Shown one piece after another: positions 18,768-26,965 of a stretch of DNA of 29,013 nucleotides (position 1 is its first letter; the number at the start of each line of letters is the position of its first letter). Origin of the DNA: a virus; the IMG/VR virus record IMGVR_UViG_3300030389_003520, positions 1-29,013 of that record, one strand, 5' to 3'. The notes under the pieces are model-generated. The model worked only from the letters and a program-made list of their open reading frames with translations, was not told the DNA's origin and made no database searches. A program made the position numbers and the translations under genes.

Positions 18768-20093
18768 TTAGTGTTTTATATGTTTTGATTTGTTTCTCAT
18801 TATTTGAACTAGCTCAGTTAGTTTAATATTTGATAATCTTAACTTAGCTTGTCTAACAGCTGCAAATTTTTCTCTTTTATATCTTTGTACTAGCGGTTGT
18901 AAATATTTAGAGCCCGCTACTAATCCATAAGCTATACTTCTGTACATTGCTTCTTCAGCAAACTTATGAACTTTCATTTCTTCTTCAGTTCCTAAACCAT
19001 CGCTTATGTAATCTAAAACTATATTTTTACCGTTTAAATTAGAACTAAAATATATTAAACCTCTATTATCATCTATAAAATAAGAGCCGTTTATTTGTGC
19101 TTCTTGTGGGCTTAATCCATATCTTTGACCCACGTTTTGCTCATATATTTGATCGTCGTAATCGTAATCTTTTAATGTGTTTTCTTTTGGCTCGTGATTT
19201 TTATAACTAGTCCAAGTAGTTGAGTTATTAGTTGTAGAAGTAAATACTATGCTAGTTGGAGAACCATTGCTCAACGCATCACTGTTTGTAAAAACTTGTC
19301 CAGCTGAAGCTATAACATCAGTAACAATTGTACCAATAGGAAAAAGATCACTTGAAACTAACATACCTTTTTTTACGTCTGATAAGTCTGCAGCATCAAT
19401 ACCAGTTATAAAATTTGTTTCAGCCGTAACTGTCATACCACTTGAAGTAACATTTACTTGAGTTTCAGTTTCTAAAATTAAATCTAATTTATTTTTAAAT
19501 TCAAAGTTAGCAAAAGCAGTTATAGTTAAAGTAGAAGCATTATCCATAGTAACAGTTGTTATACCACCAGAAACACTAGTTGCTTTTACTACATTGCCCT
19601 CTACGTCTCCAACTCCTCCAGAAATAACCATACCAACTAATATATTATCATATTTATCGTTTAGAACTAATTGATCACTACCACTAGTTAAAGTTCCTTT
19701 AGCTTTTATGTGATATGTACCGTCATCATTTTGAAATATAGGCGTAGGATTTGAAGTGTTTTTAGTTGGATATAAAGGATGTTTTATACCAGACTCATCT
19801 GTAACAGATATTTTAGTGTAATTAACATAGTCATGAGGTAGTATCATTGTTAAAGAAGGTGGCAATGTAATTTCTTGTGATTTAACACTTTTAAACGTAT
19901 CAAAAGATAATTCAGCTAAAGCTCTTTGCGCGTGAAAAGCCACATCAAATCTTTTTGCTTTTTCTATAATTTTATCTTCACCAACATAAACAACCATAAA
20001 TTGATCTATTATATCTTGTAAAGTAACAAACTGATAACTACCGTAGTTATCACCTTCATAATATTCGTTTTGTGTTTGATTTAATAAAGCCAT
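18768..20093 (-). CDS. tail adaptor/tubular protein carrying a two-repeat beta insertion
   Basis: A 441-residue protein. The N-terminal ~125 residues (TLQDIIDQFMVVYVGEDKII, then QRALAELSFDTFKSVKSQ and LPPSLTMILPHDYVNY) and the C-terminal ~150 residues (RYGLSPQEAQINGSYFIDD, LDYISDGLGTEEEMKVHKF, RLSNIKLTELVQIMR) match a tail-tube or adaptor family I associate with crAss-like and marine podoviruses. It probably binds below the portal as a ring. Between these halves, at about residues 130-288, lie two Thr/Val-rich beta modules (around LVGMVISGGVGDVEGN and KKGMLVSSDLFPIGT) that look inserted and resemble those in the 410-aa protein. It is followed 3 nt later by the tail-hub gene and preceded 3 nt upstream by the 238-aa protein, so the three connector genes form a tight set. 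Confidence 0.75.
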   Translation of the reverse strand: MALLNQTQNEYYEGDNYGSYQFVTLQDIIDQFMVVYVGEDKIIEKAKRFDVAFHAQRALAELSFDTFKSVKSQEITLPPSLTMILPHDYVNYTKISVTDESGIKHPLYPTKNTSNPTPIFQNDDGTYHIKAKGTLTSGSDQLVLNDKYDNILVGMVISGGVGDVEGNVVKATSVSGGITTVTMDNASTLTITAFANFEFKNKLDLILETETQVNVTSSGMTVTAETNFITGIDAADLSDVKKGMLVSSDLFPIGTIVTDVIASAGQVFTNSDALSNGSPTSIVFTSTTNNSTTWTSYKNHEPKENTLKDYDYDDQIYEQNVGQRYGLSPQEAQINGSYFIDDNRGLIYFSSNLNGKNIVLDYISDGLGTEEEMKVHKFAEEAMYRSIAYGLVAGSKYLQPLVQRYKREKFAAVRQAKLRLSNIKLTELVQIMRNKSKHIKH

Positions 20094-20096
20094 TTA

Positions 20097-20813
20097 TTAT
20101 TGTCTTTTAAGTTGAGTACTCTTTATATCTTCTTGTTGACCTACTTGATATAATTCACCGCCCATGTTTATACCAGCTAGTCTTAATATTTTAAAAACTA
20201 AATTGTTTTCTTCTGAAGGGTGTAATTCAAAGTTAGTTGACTGAGAAGGATCCCATAAAGCTTTTTCACTTACAACAACATAACCCCACTCTGCTTTTTT
20301 AGGTTTTCTAAAATAAAAAACACCAGTAGGTGTTATAAAGTTATTTTGGCTACCAACAACTCTTAATATATTAGATCTAATATTAGCTACTGGTCTAGAA
20401 TTAGTAGGTTTTACTAAAGGCCCACTAAATCTAACGTCATTAAAATCACTAGTATTTAATATTTCACAATTAACATTAAAAAATTCTACCCTATGAACTC
20501 TGTACACATAATCTGGTAAAACTTTATTAATACCATCGTTACCAGCGCCTTGATAAGCAGCAACTACAGCAGCGCCATCACTTTCTTCAAATACTTGTAA
20601 TTTTTCTTCCAACATATCGTCAACATCTGCATATTCACTTTGATTACCTGGTACTCTTATAGCTTGATTTAAATCATAAAAGTACTGATCAAATATTTCC
20701 ATTTGAGCTTGATTAGCAAATAAATTATATTCTTGTGGTGTTATGTAACCTCTTTGTTCTTTATTAGCTATAGCTAAAACTCTTTGATATATTGTATCTA
20801 TATTTATTGCCAT
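20097..20813 (-). CDS. connector/adaptor-type structural protein
   Basis: A 238-residue protein opening with AINIDTIYQRVLAIANKEQR, then GYITPQEYNLFANQAQMEIF. I recognise this N-terminus from many marine and Bacteroidota podovirus genomes, always in the neck region. The start is helical; the rest is mixed alpha/beta with YVYRVHRVEFFNV and FYFRKPKKAEWGY strands and a helical end (LRLAGINMGGELYQVGQQED). It is probably a ring or head-completion protein between portal and tail hub, by gene order and family memory. No catalytic motif is seen. It lies just after a strong hairpin (20832-20857), so it may start a separately controlled block. The ATG has only an A-run upstream. Confidence 0.7.
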   Translation of the reverse strand: MAINIDTIYQRVLAIANKEQRGYITPQEYNLFANQAQMEIFDQYFYDLNQAIRVPGNQSEYADVDDMLEEKLQVFEESDGAAVVAAYQGAGNDGINKVLPDYVYRVHRVEFFNVNCEILNTSDFNDVRFSGPLVKPTNSRPVANIRSNILRVVGSQNNFITPTGVFYFRKPKKAEWGYVVVSEKALWDPSQSTNFELHPSEENNLVFKILRLAGINMGGELYQVGQQEDIKSTQLKRQ

Positions 20814-20831
20814 ATTTTTTTATTATAATAA

Positions 20832-20857
20832 AGTAACTACCCCGAAGAGTAGTTACT
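20832..20857 (-). terminator. hairpin terminator-like structure with UUCG tetraloop
   Basis: Read on the minus strand, AGTAACTACTC - TTCG - GGGTAGTTACT forms an 11-bp stem with one G-U pair and a cUUCGg tetraloop. It is followed by TTTATTATAATAAAAA, an imperfect U-tract. It lies in the 56-nt gap after the 273-aa gene and before the 238-aa gene. The stem is clear. Whether it ends or only attenuates transcription is not certain, because the U-tract is weak and could instead protect the 3' end of the capsid transcript. Confidence 0.75.
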
Positions 20858-20869
20858 CTATTAGGGTTG

Positions 20870-21691
20870 TTACGAGTTTAATCGTTTTTCTATATTTGCA
20901 TATATTTCCATACCTTCATCAGTTTTAAACCAATGCGCTAAAGCAGTGTATGGGTGCTCGTCAAAAGGAACTGTCATTAATTTTCTATCGTTAGAAGCCC
21001 ATAAAAAGTTTCTTTGATCAGAAGATAATTTAATAATTCCTAGTTCAGTGGCTTTAATACCAAAGTTTCTCAGCTGTACATTATCATCAGTAGCTAACTC
21101 TAAGAACAACACAGGGTTGTTTTTAGCATAAAGTAATAAATCTCTTTTAAGTTCTTTAGAACTCATGCTAGATACCTTAGAACCGTACTCTACTCTCATA
21201 ATAGCTTCAGCCATATCTATATCTACTGACTTAGCTATATTTAAAGCTTCTAATTCTAATTCTAATATTTCTAAATCATCAGCAGCTTCTACTTCTGGTT
21301 TCCACTCGTTAAAAAGTATATCTTTTTGCGGGTGGTATAATGATAATAACTTTTGTAAAGTTTGTTTATTTCTAGGTACATGAAGAGCTCCGTTTCTAAA
21401 TATTATATGAGATAATCTTTGGTCGCCTTTCATCTCGTCAACAAAAGGTGTTATTTGATTTTCACAATACTTTAACTCTCTTTCGTAACCTTTTTCTTCA
21501 TCAAAGTAATATATACCAGCAGACTTAACCATATAAGACAAAGGTCTACGTTGCTTAGTTAAATAATAAACTCTATCTTTTATTTCCCACTCTGGTTTTT
21601 TAGGTTCGTTTTTTTTAGGTTTTGGTGTTTCAACAACAGGTGTTTCAACAACAGGTACCTCTACCTCTGTATTTTTTGTTTTCTTTGCCAT
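20870..21691 (-). CDS. conserved hypothetical protein next to the capsid gene
   Basis: A 273-residue protein. The first ~30 residues are Pro/Val/Glu/Lys-rich and low-complexity (VPVVETPVVETPKPKKN) and probably disordered. A compact domain starts around EWEIKDRVYYLTKQRRPLSY and runs through KQTLQKLLSLYHPQKDI. A helical middle follows (residues ~130-200, with LEILELELEALNIAKS), then a C-terminal region with VQLRNFGIKATELGI, LMTVPFDEHPYTALAHWF and an IEKRL end. I remember close relatives in other marine phage genomes beside the capsid gene, with no known function. It could be a head-decoration, head-completion or assembly factor. It is framed by two UUCG hairpins, which suggests its own transcript or dosage control. 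The function is unknown. Confidence 0.7.
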   Translation of the reverse strand: MAKKTKNTEVEVPVVETPVVETPKPKKNEPKKPEWEIKDRVYYLTKQRRPLSYMVKSAGIYYFDEEKGYERELKYCENQITPFVDEMKGDQRLSHIIFRNGALHVPRNKQTLQKLLSLYHPQKDILFNEWKPEVEAADDLEILELELEALNIAKSVDIDMAEAIMRVEYGSKVSSMSSKELKRDLLLYAKNNPVLFLELATDDNVQLRNFGIKATELGIIKLSSDQRNFLWASNDRKLMTVPFDEHPYTALAHWFKTDEGMEIYANIEKRLNS

Positions 21692-21720
21692 AATATAATA
21701 TATAATAAAATTAATAAAAT

Positions 21721-21750
21721 AAAAGGCCGAGGCCGAAGCCCCGGTCTTTT
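21721..21750 (-). terminator. rho-independent terminator after the capsid gene
   Basis: On the minus strand, AAAAGACCGGGGC - TTCG - GCCTCGGCCTTTT gives a 13-position stem with one A-C mismatch and one G-U pair, a cUUCGg tetraloop, and a following T-rich tract TTTTATTTTATTAATTTT. It starts about 10 nt after the capsid stop codon (TAA at 21763-21761). It is the G+C-richest short segment of the window apart from the right end, and is a textbook intrinsic terminator for the major capsid transcript. Confidence 0.88.
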
Positions 21751-21760
21751 AATGTAAATG

Positions 21761-23242
21761 TTACTTCATTAACATAAAGTTGTTAGCACCTTGAGTAACT
21801 AAACATCTTTCAGTTAACATGTGGATTTGCATAACGTCTAAAGCAGAAGTAGCAGCTCCAACAGAACCAGTAACCCAAGACTTCATTCTTCTATCGTCAG
21901 TTTGTGAAGCTCTAAATCTAACGTGTAAGAAAGGACGTCTTATGCTCTGTCCAACAACTTGGTCATAAACAGAAGATGATCCAGCTGGAATAATAACTCC
22001 TCTTAATGCTTCAGAACCAGCAGTAGCATTGATACCACCTCTAGTAGCTTTGTCATTTAAGTATCTGAAGTCAGACTTATAGAAGTCATAAGAACCTCTT
22101 CTAAATCCTGAGAATCCTAAGTTAAGTGCCATGTCTTCAGAGTTAGAAAATACTCCATAAGAAGTACCACCAGCTCCGTAAGAGTTCATAGCAGCTAACA
22201 TATCATCCATTGCTAAAGATGTAGTTCTATTTACAAACATCATGTTTTCTTCGATAGCTCCTTGATTATCAAACTCAGCTAAAATTGCATCGAACTCAGC
22301 TAAGTCAGTAGCAGCGTTCACACCAGATACACCAGTAGTAACGTTACCTCTATCTTCTATAGCGTGGAATAAACCTTCAGTACCAGCATCACTTTCTGTA
22401 CCAAATCCTAACTCAGCATCAACGTTAGTTGAATTAGAACCTGGAACAGACTCAAGCATAGCCATTTCTAAATAATCAACGAATCTAGCTCTTGTATCAG
22501 CTTCAGCTTTTAAGTACCATAAGTAACCAGATGCACCTGTTTCAGAAGAAATTTCTACCCAACCAATTCTAGAAGCGTCAGATCCTGATACTTCGTAGTA
22601 ATCTTTCATGATAATTGGCTTGTTAGTAAAAGTCTTGAAAGTAGGCTCGTTAGCACCTCTAGTTTCAGAACCATCGTAGTTGTCACCTTTCTTAAACTCA
22701 GAACCGATAACTAGTAATGTAGCAGCACTAGCTGTTTCAGAGTGACCAGTTAAAACATCTTCGTCAAAAGCTCTAATACCTATAGTTTGGTTATCAACAG
22801 CTACAACTAAAACTCTAGATACTTTACCTGGTGTAGAAAGTAAACAAAGATCGTGGTTTCTAACACCGTGATTAGCGATAGCAAAACCGTCACCAGATAC
22901 ATTACCGTCAATATCAGATACTACAGTAAAACTACCTTTAGCACCTGAAGAAGAAACGTTACCATCTAAATCAACTGTACCTTTTAATGAAATGTGTAAT
23001 CTCGATTGCTCAGACCATATAACTCTATCAGAAGTCATAGGCTCTTCTGCACCTACTTGATTGAGGAAACCAGAAATTGTACGAGGTCCAAAGATCTCAG
23101 CTTCTTGTTCCATTAACTCAGGCAGGTATTGTTGTGCCCAACCTTCAGTTGAAGCACTTGTAAAATCAACGTAATTTGTAGATAATGTTTGCTTCTGTGA
23201 AGAAGGAACACTATTCAAATTATTTCCTGGATTTAATGCCAT
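21761..23242 (-). CDS. major capsid protein, probably HK97 fold
   Basis: A 493-residue protein starting ALNPGNNLNSVPSSQKQ, with AQQYLPELMEQEAEIFG, then a GFLNQVGAEEPMTSDRVIW segment typical of the N-terminal arm and E-loop region. Later parts (ATRGGINATAGSEALRGVII, LMTERCLVTQGANN) fit a peripheral-axial domain. This is the organisation expected of marine and crAss-like podovirus capsid proteins of about 490-500 residues, and it follows a scaffold-like gene directly. No protease gene is visible nearby. Codon use differs from neighbours: more TTC, GAC, AAG and other C/G-ending codons, suggesting high expression. A strong terminator follows. The start has A/T-only sequence upstream and no Shine-Dalgarno. 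The assignment is from position, motifs and family memory, not from a search. Confidence 0.85.
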   Translation of the reverse strand: MALNPGNNLNSVPSSQKQTLSTNYVDFTSASTEGWAQQYLPELMEQEAEIFGPRTISGFLNQVGAEEPMTSDRVIWSEQSRLHISLKGTVDLDGNVSSSGAKGSFTVVSDIDGNVSGDGFAIANHGVRNHDLCLLSTPGKVSRVLVVAVDNQTIGIRAFDEDVLTGHSETASAATLLVIGSEFKKGDNYDGSETRGANEPTFKTFTNKPIIMKDYYEVSGSDASRIGWVEISSETGASGYLWYLKAEADTRARFVDYLEMAMLESVPGSNSTNVDAELGFGTESDAGTEGLFHAIEDRGNVTTGVSGVNAATDLAEFDAILAEFDNQGAIEENMMFVNRTTSLAMDDMLAAMNSYGAGGTSYGVFSNSEDMALNLGFSGFRRGSYDFYKSDFRYLNDKATRGGINATAGSEALRGVIIPAGSSSVYDQVVGQSIRRPFLHVRFRASQTDDRRMKSWVTGSVGAATSALDVMQIHMLTERCLVTQGANNFMLMK

Positions 23243-23262
23243 AATTTTTAATTTTTAAATTG

Positions 23263-24507
23263 TTATTTTTTGTTTTTAATTCTAAATTTGAAGTCATTAG
23301 AATTATCACCTAACACTCTTACTTTTATTCCGCCAGTATTAATCTCATTGTTAAACTCTTGTCTTGGATCCATACTAACATTTTTAGATTTAGCTATACT
23401 ATCTTTCATAGCATCTGCCTTACCTTGCTCGTAAAAATGTTTTGCGACAGCATCAGCGTTCATAGCTGTAAACAAAGATTTGTGGTAACCTGCAGCGTCG
23501 TTAATTTCATTGTTTTTATCCAGGAACTTCCCTATAAAATTATTAATATCACTTTGCGTTTCTTTTACCGTACCCGCATCTTTAACATTAAATCTAAATC
23601 TTTTTTCACCAACATTATATTCAAAACCTTTGAAATTTTTGTTGAATAATTGATTAGTTTTATTTAAAAAAGTACGAGATTGTTTCTCAGCTAATTGCTG
23701 TTGTTCTTGTGACTCCTTGTTGTATCTATTGAAAAAATCAATAGCTTTTTGCTGCTCACTAGTGAGTTTGCTTCCAGCTTTAATCTCTTCATAATATTTG
23801 GACTTTGCACCGTCCAGGTGTTGCTTTGCTTGAGCAACTTGCTCCTTCAAAGCTAATTTTTTTCTTTTAATATCTTTTGGCTCATCTTCTTCTTCGTCAA
23901 AAGAAAAATTATCTTCCATCATAAAATCTATTTCTTCTGAGTTTAGATGAGGTTTTGTTTGTCTATAATACTCTCTTAACAAAGATAAATTATCTAGTTG
24001 AGAATAATCCTGATTTAACATAACATAGTCTTGTAAGCTACCACCAGTTTCATCCATAAAATCTATAAGTTTTTGAATGTTTTCTGGAAGTGGCTTTCCA
24101 GTTTCTTGTGCTTCTGCTACAGCTTCTTCCGCTTGTTCTGTTAGTTCTTCAACTTGTTCTTTTACTTCTTCTTCTGTAATTTCTTCAACAACGGGTTTGT
24201 CACTCTGAACTTCTTCGGTGACTTTTTCTCCGGTAGGTTTTTCATCTGTTTTTTCGACGTTTTCTTCGAGTACTTTTTCGCTAGTTTCGGATTTGTCGCG
24301 TACAGGAACCTCATCTGTGCTTTGCTCTGGAACGGCATCTGTTTCTGTTTTTTTAGTTAAATCTACTTTTGTTACAGTTTCTTCTTCTGGTTTAGCTTTA
24401 AAATCATCAAGATTTACTTTTGTAACAGTTTCTTTGTTTTTGTTTTTTAGTTTTATTTTGCCAACTTTATTGTCTACAGCTGGCTCTTCTTTTTTCTTTT
24501 TTGCCAT
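23263..24507 (-). CDS. scaffold-like head assembly protein
   Basis: A 414-residue, highly charged protein. The N-terminal ~130 residues are acidic and low-complexity with a near-repeat, ETVTKVNL then ETVTKVDL (about residues 28-51). A helical block follows from about 140 (PENIQKLIDFMDETGGSLQD), then acidic FDEEEDEPKD, then Lys/Gln-rich coiled coil (about 210-300). The C-terminus is short and basic (VRVLGDNSNDFKFRIKNKK). Disordered acidic start, long helices and a basic tail placed between portal and capsid genes are the hallmarks of a phage scaffolding protein, which templates capsid assembly and leaves or is lost at maturation. It lacks a visible protease motif. Its exact function is inference from composition and position. 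Confidence 0.65.
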   Translation of the reverse strand: MAKKKKEEPAVDNKVGKIKLKNKNKETVTKVNLDDFKAKPEEETVTKVDLTKKTETDAVPEQSTDEVPVRDKSETSEKVLEENVEKTDEKPTGEKVTEEVQSDKPVVEEITEEEVKEQVEELTEQAEEAVAEAQETGKPLPENIQKLIDFMDETGGSLQDYVMLNQDYSQLDNLSLLREYYRQTKPHLNSEEIDFMMEDNFSFDEEEDEPKDIKRKKLALKEQVAQAKQHLDGAKSKYYEEIKAGSKLTSEQQKAIDFFNRYNKESQEQQQLAEKQSRTFLNKTNQLFNKNFKGFEYNVGEKRFRFNVKDAGTVKETQSDINNFIGKFLDKNNEINDAAGYHKSLFTAMNADAVAKHFYEQGKADAMKDSIAKSKNVSMDPRQEFNNEINTGGIKVRVLGDNSNDFKFRIKNKK

Positions 24508-24534
24508 AATATAATATAATAATAATTAATAATT

Positions 24535-26961
24535 TTATCTAGGTGTAAAACCAGACATATCAGTAACATCTCTTCCTCCTAATATATCATTACCTACTGA
24601 TTCAAATTTTTTAGCAGGTTGGTTGCCTTTTCTTTGCTCGATTAACTCAGACTGTTGACTAGCTTGTATTCTAGTTCTTTCGTCTTTACGATCTTCTTTT
24701 TCTTTTTCTCTATTTTTTAAACCTTCAGTTTCAATACCTTTTAATTGCATATTCATTTGGAACTCAAGTTGCATTAACTCTTTTTTGTATTGTACTTCTT
24801 GTTGCATTTTAACTTGCTCTAGTTGAGCTTTAACTTGTTCTAGCTGAGCCTGTACTTGTGCGTTTGCTTGATTTTTTTGTACCTCAGCTTGTGCTGCTAC
24901 TTGTTGAGCTTGTGCATTAGCCTGAGCTTGAACTTGTATGTTTTGTTGTTGTGCTAATTGATCTCTTTGTATTTTTCTTTTTCTACGTATCTTTAAAACT
25001 TGATTAGCTAATTTTAAATTGTTTATTTCTCTAATATCAATAGCATCTTCTAAGTCTATAGTTTGTTGTGCTAAAGCTACTTGTATATTATTTTCTAATT
25101 TAGCTTGCTCTTCTTCATCTGGCATTAACTCTATAAATATACCAAAGTCATAAAGATGTAAATCTTGCATTTCAGAAAGAGTTGCTACGTTATGTACTCC
25201 AATAGCTTGAATAAAAGCATCTCTTGTCGGTGAGTACTCTATAATATCAGATATTCTAAGTGAAAGCTGCTCTGCTACTTGTGATGTTAGCAATAATCCA
25301 GACTGTAATATATGTCTTGTTGCTGTGTTACTATTAGCAGCTGCTAGTTTTTGTACTCCTACTAAGGCGTTTTTGTCTGGCATACTACCATCTCTAGCTT
25401 CGTTTAATCCGGTTACATCTCTTATAAGTTGCATGTAATAGTTGTAGTTACCTATTAAAGCATTTATTTTATTACCACCTGAGCCAGATGTAATTTCTTG
25501 AATAGGTACTTTACCTGGATTCATATCACCTTCACTAGTAAAACTTCTACCTATAACACTACCGGTTTGAAAAAACATATTAAGCGCTTCTTGTGGGTTA
25601 TAGTTAGTACCGTTACCTAAATCTATTTCAGCTAAACCATCAGCATCTAAATAAACACCATCTGGCACCATACGCGACATCACTTGTTGAAGTTTTAAAT
25701 GTGTTAACTGTATCATATCAGCAAAACCAGTTATACGACTTACTAAACTTTCTATTTTACCTTTATACATACGTGGCGCCACTAAAGAATAATTCATTTT
25801 TACTTTAGTAAAATCACTCTTTGGCCTCATCATGTTTTTAGCCATTTCCCATTTTAAAAGTCTATCACTTCCTACAACGAAAGCACCTTCATAAACTACT
25901 TCTATTGCTCTTTGTAATCTTTGGAAATTACCTTCTTTGTCTTCTGGTGGATTAAAACCATCATCTTTAGCTATTACTTTTTCGGCACCTGTAGAAACTT
26001 CTTTTAATTTATAAACTTCGTTCATGTAAGTTTTGTAATTAAAATATAAAACGTCTACAGTATTGTTGTCTACTTCTCTGTAGTTATTGTAACCTTGATT
26101 ATAATTAGTTTGATTATAATTGTACTTTATTATATCTTCTAAATCTTCTTGTGTTAAATGTGGAAACTGCTTAGCAAGTTCATTTATTGGTATTGATTTT
26201 ATTTCACCAACATAATATATATCATCAAAATATGGTGACTCTGTATAAGAGTAAACTAAATCTGCAGGATCAACGTACTCTACAATAGCTCCTTCAGAAG
26301 TATTAAAACTAGTTTTAACCGCACCAATACCTAGTACAGTTAAATCGTAATAAAATCTTTTTTGTATTAAATCGTAATTGCTACCGTTTAACAGAGTTTG
26401 TATAGCTTGTTCTTCTGCTATTTCTACAGCTTGCTTGTAACTAATTTGCATGTGTAGTTGTAACTCTTCCATAGACTCAGGAAGTTGTGAAGGTTCGTTT
26501 TCTGATATTTGTATACCAAATGCTTGTTCTGAAAACTCGTTTAACTCTTTAGTACGCATGTCATCTATAATAGACTGCATATATTGAGTTCTTTTTTCTA
26601 CGCCATAAGGATCTTGTGAATAAGCTTTTATATCGTACATACGGTTAGACATACCATTAACAACTATATCTACAAACTTAGATATTATTGGTACTGGTGT
26701 CCAGTCAAGATTTAAGTAGCTTAAGTCACCATTTATAGATAATTCATCTTTGTATTTTTGTATTGACTGTTCTCCTCTTGCGTATAATCTTAAATTGTGA
26801 AAATTATTTCTATTAGAAGTATACCTTGTTTGGTTTCTATCATTATAAAACCACTCAGCCTGTATTGCTTTAGCAACTTTTAAACCATAATCGTAGCTTA
26901 ACTTTTCAGCATCACTTACAACTTGGCTAGGAAAATAATTTTTATCACCGTAATATGCCAT
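24535..26961 (-). CDS. portal protein
   Basis: An 808-residue protein with the expected features of a podovirus portal: an N-terminal helical and clip/stem region (KYKDELSINGDLSYLNLDW, FVDIVVNGMSNRMYDI), a central mixed domain (around YVDPADLVYSYTESPYFDD) and a stem/crown part (LIRDVTGLNEARDGSMPD). A long Gln/Ala-rich coiled coil at about residues 660-740 contains AQLEQVKAQLEQVKM. A P22-like C-terminal barrel would explain that coiled coil and the large size. The gene directly follows the terminase gene, whose TAG stop lies 4 nt before this ATG; the upstream AGGAAT is the only Shine-Dalgarno-like sequence in the window. The protein forms the dodecameric DNA entry channel at one capsid vertex and docks the terminase. 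Confidence 0.88.
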   Translation of the reverse strand: MAYYGDKNYFPSQVVSDAEKLSYDYGLKVAKAIQAEWFYNDRNQTRYTSNRNNFHNLRLYARGEQSIQKYKDELSINGDLSYLNLDWTPVPIISKFVDIVVNGMSNRMYDIKAYSQDPYGVEKRTQYMQSIIDDMRTKELNEFSEQAFGIQISENEPSQLPESMEELQLHMQISYKQAVEIAEEQAIQTLLNGSNYDLIQKRFYYDLTVLGIGAVKTSFNTSEGAIVEYVDPADLVYSYTESPYFDDIYYVGEIKSIPINELAKQFPHLTQEDLEDIIKYNYNQTNYNQGYNNYREVDNNTVDVLYFNYKTYMNEVYKLKEVSTGAEKVIAKDDGFNPPEDKEGNFQRLQRAIEVVYEGAFVVGSDRLLKWEMAKNMMRPKSDFTKVKMNYSLVAPRMYKGKIESLVSRITGFADMIQLTHLKLQQVMSRMVPDGVYLDADGLAEIDLGNGTNYNPQEALNMFFQTGSVIGRSFTSEGDMNPGKVPIQEITSGSGGNKINALIGNYNYYMQLIRDVTGLNEARDGSMPDKNALVGVQKLAAANSNTATRHILQSGLLLTSQVAEQLSLRISDIIEYSPTRDAFIQAIGVHNVATLSEMQDLHLYDFGIFIELMPDEEEQAKLENNIQVALAQQTIDLEDAIDIREINNLKLANQVLKIRRKRKIQRDQLAQQQNIQVQAQANAQAQQVAAQAEVQKNQANAQVQAQLEQVKAQLEQVKMQQEVQYKKELMQLEFQMNMQLKGIETEGLKNREKEKEDRKDERTRIQASQQSELIEQRKGNQPAKKFESVGNDILGGRDVTDMSGFTPR

Positions 26962-26965
26962 ATTC

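Noticed and set aside
23359-24514. Phe/Ser-rich plus-strand frames opposite the scaffold-like gene
   Set aside because: They mirror the Lys/Glu-rich coding strand; no independent support.
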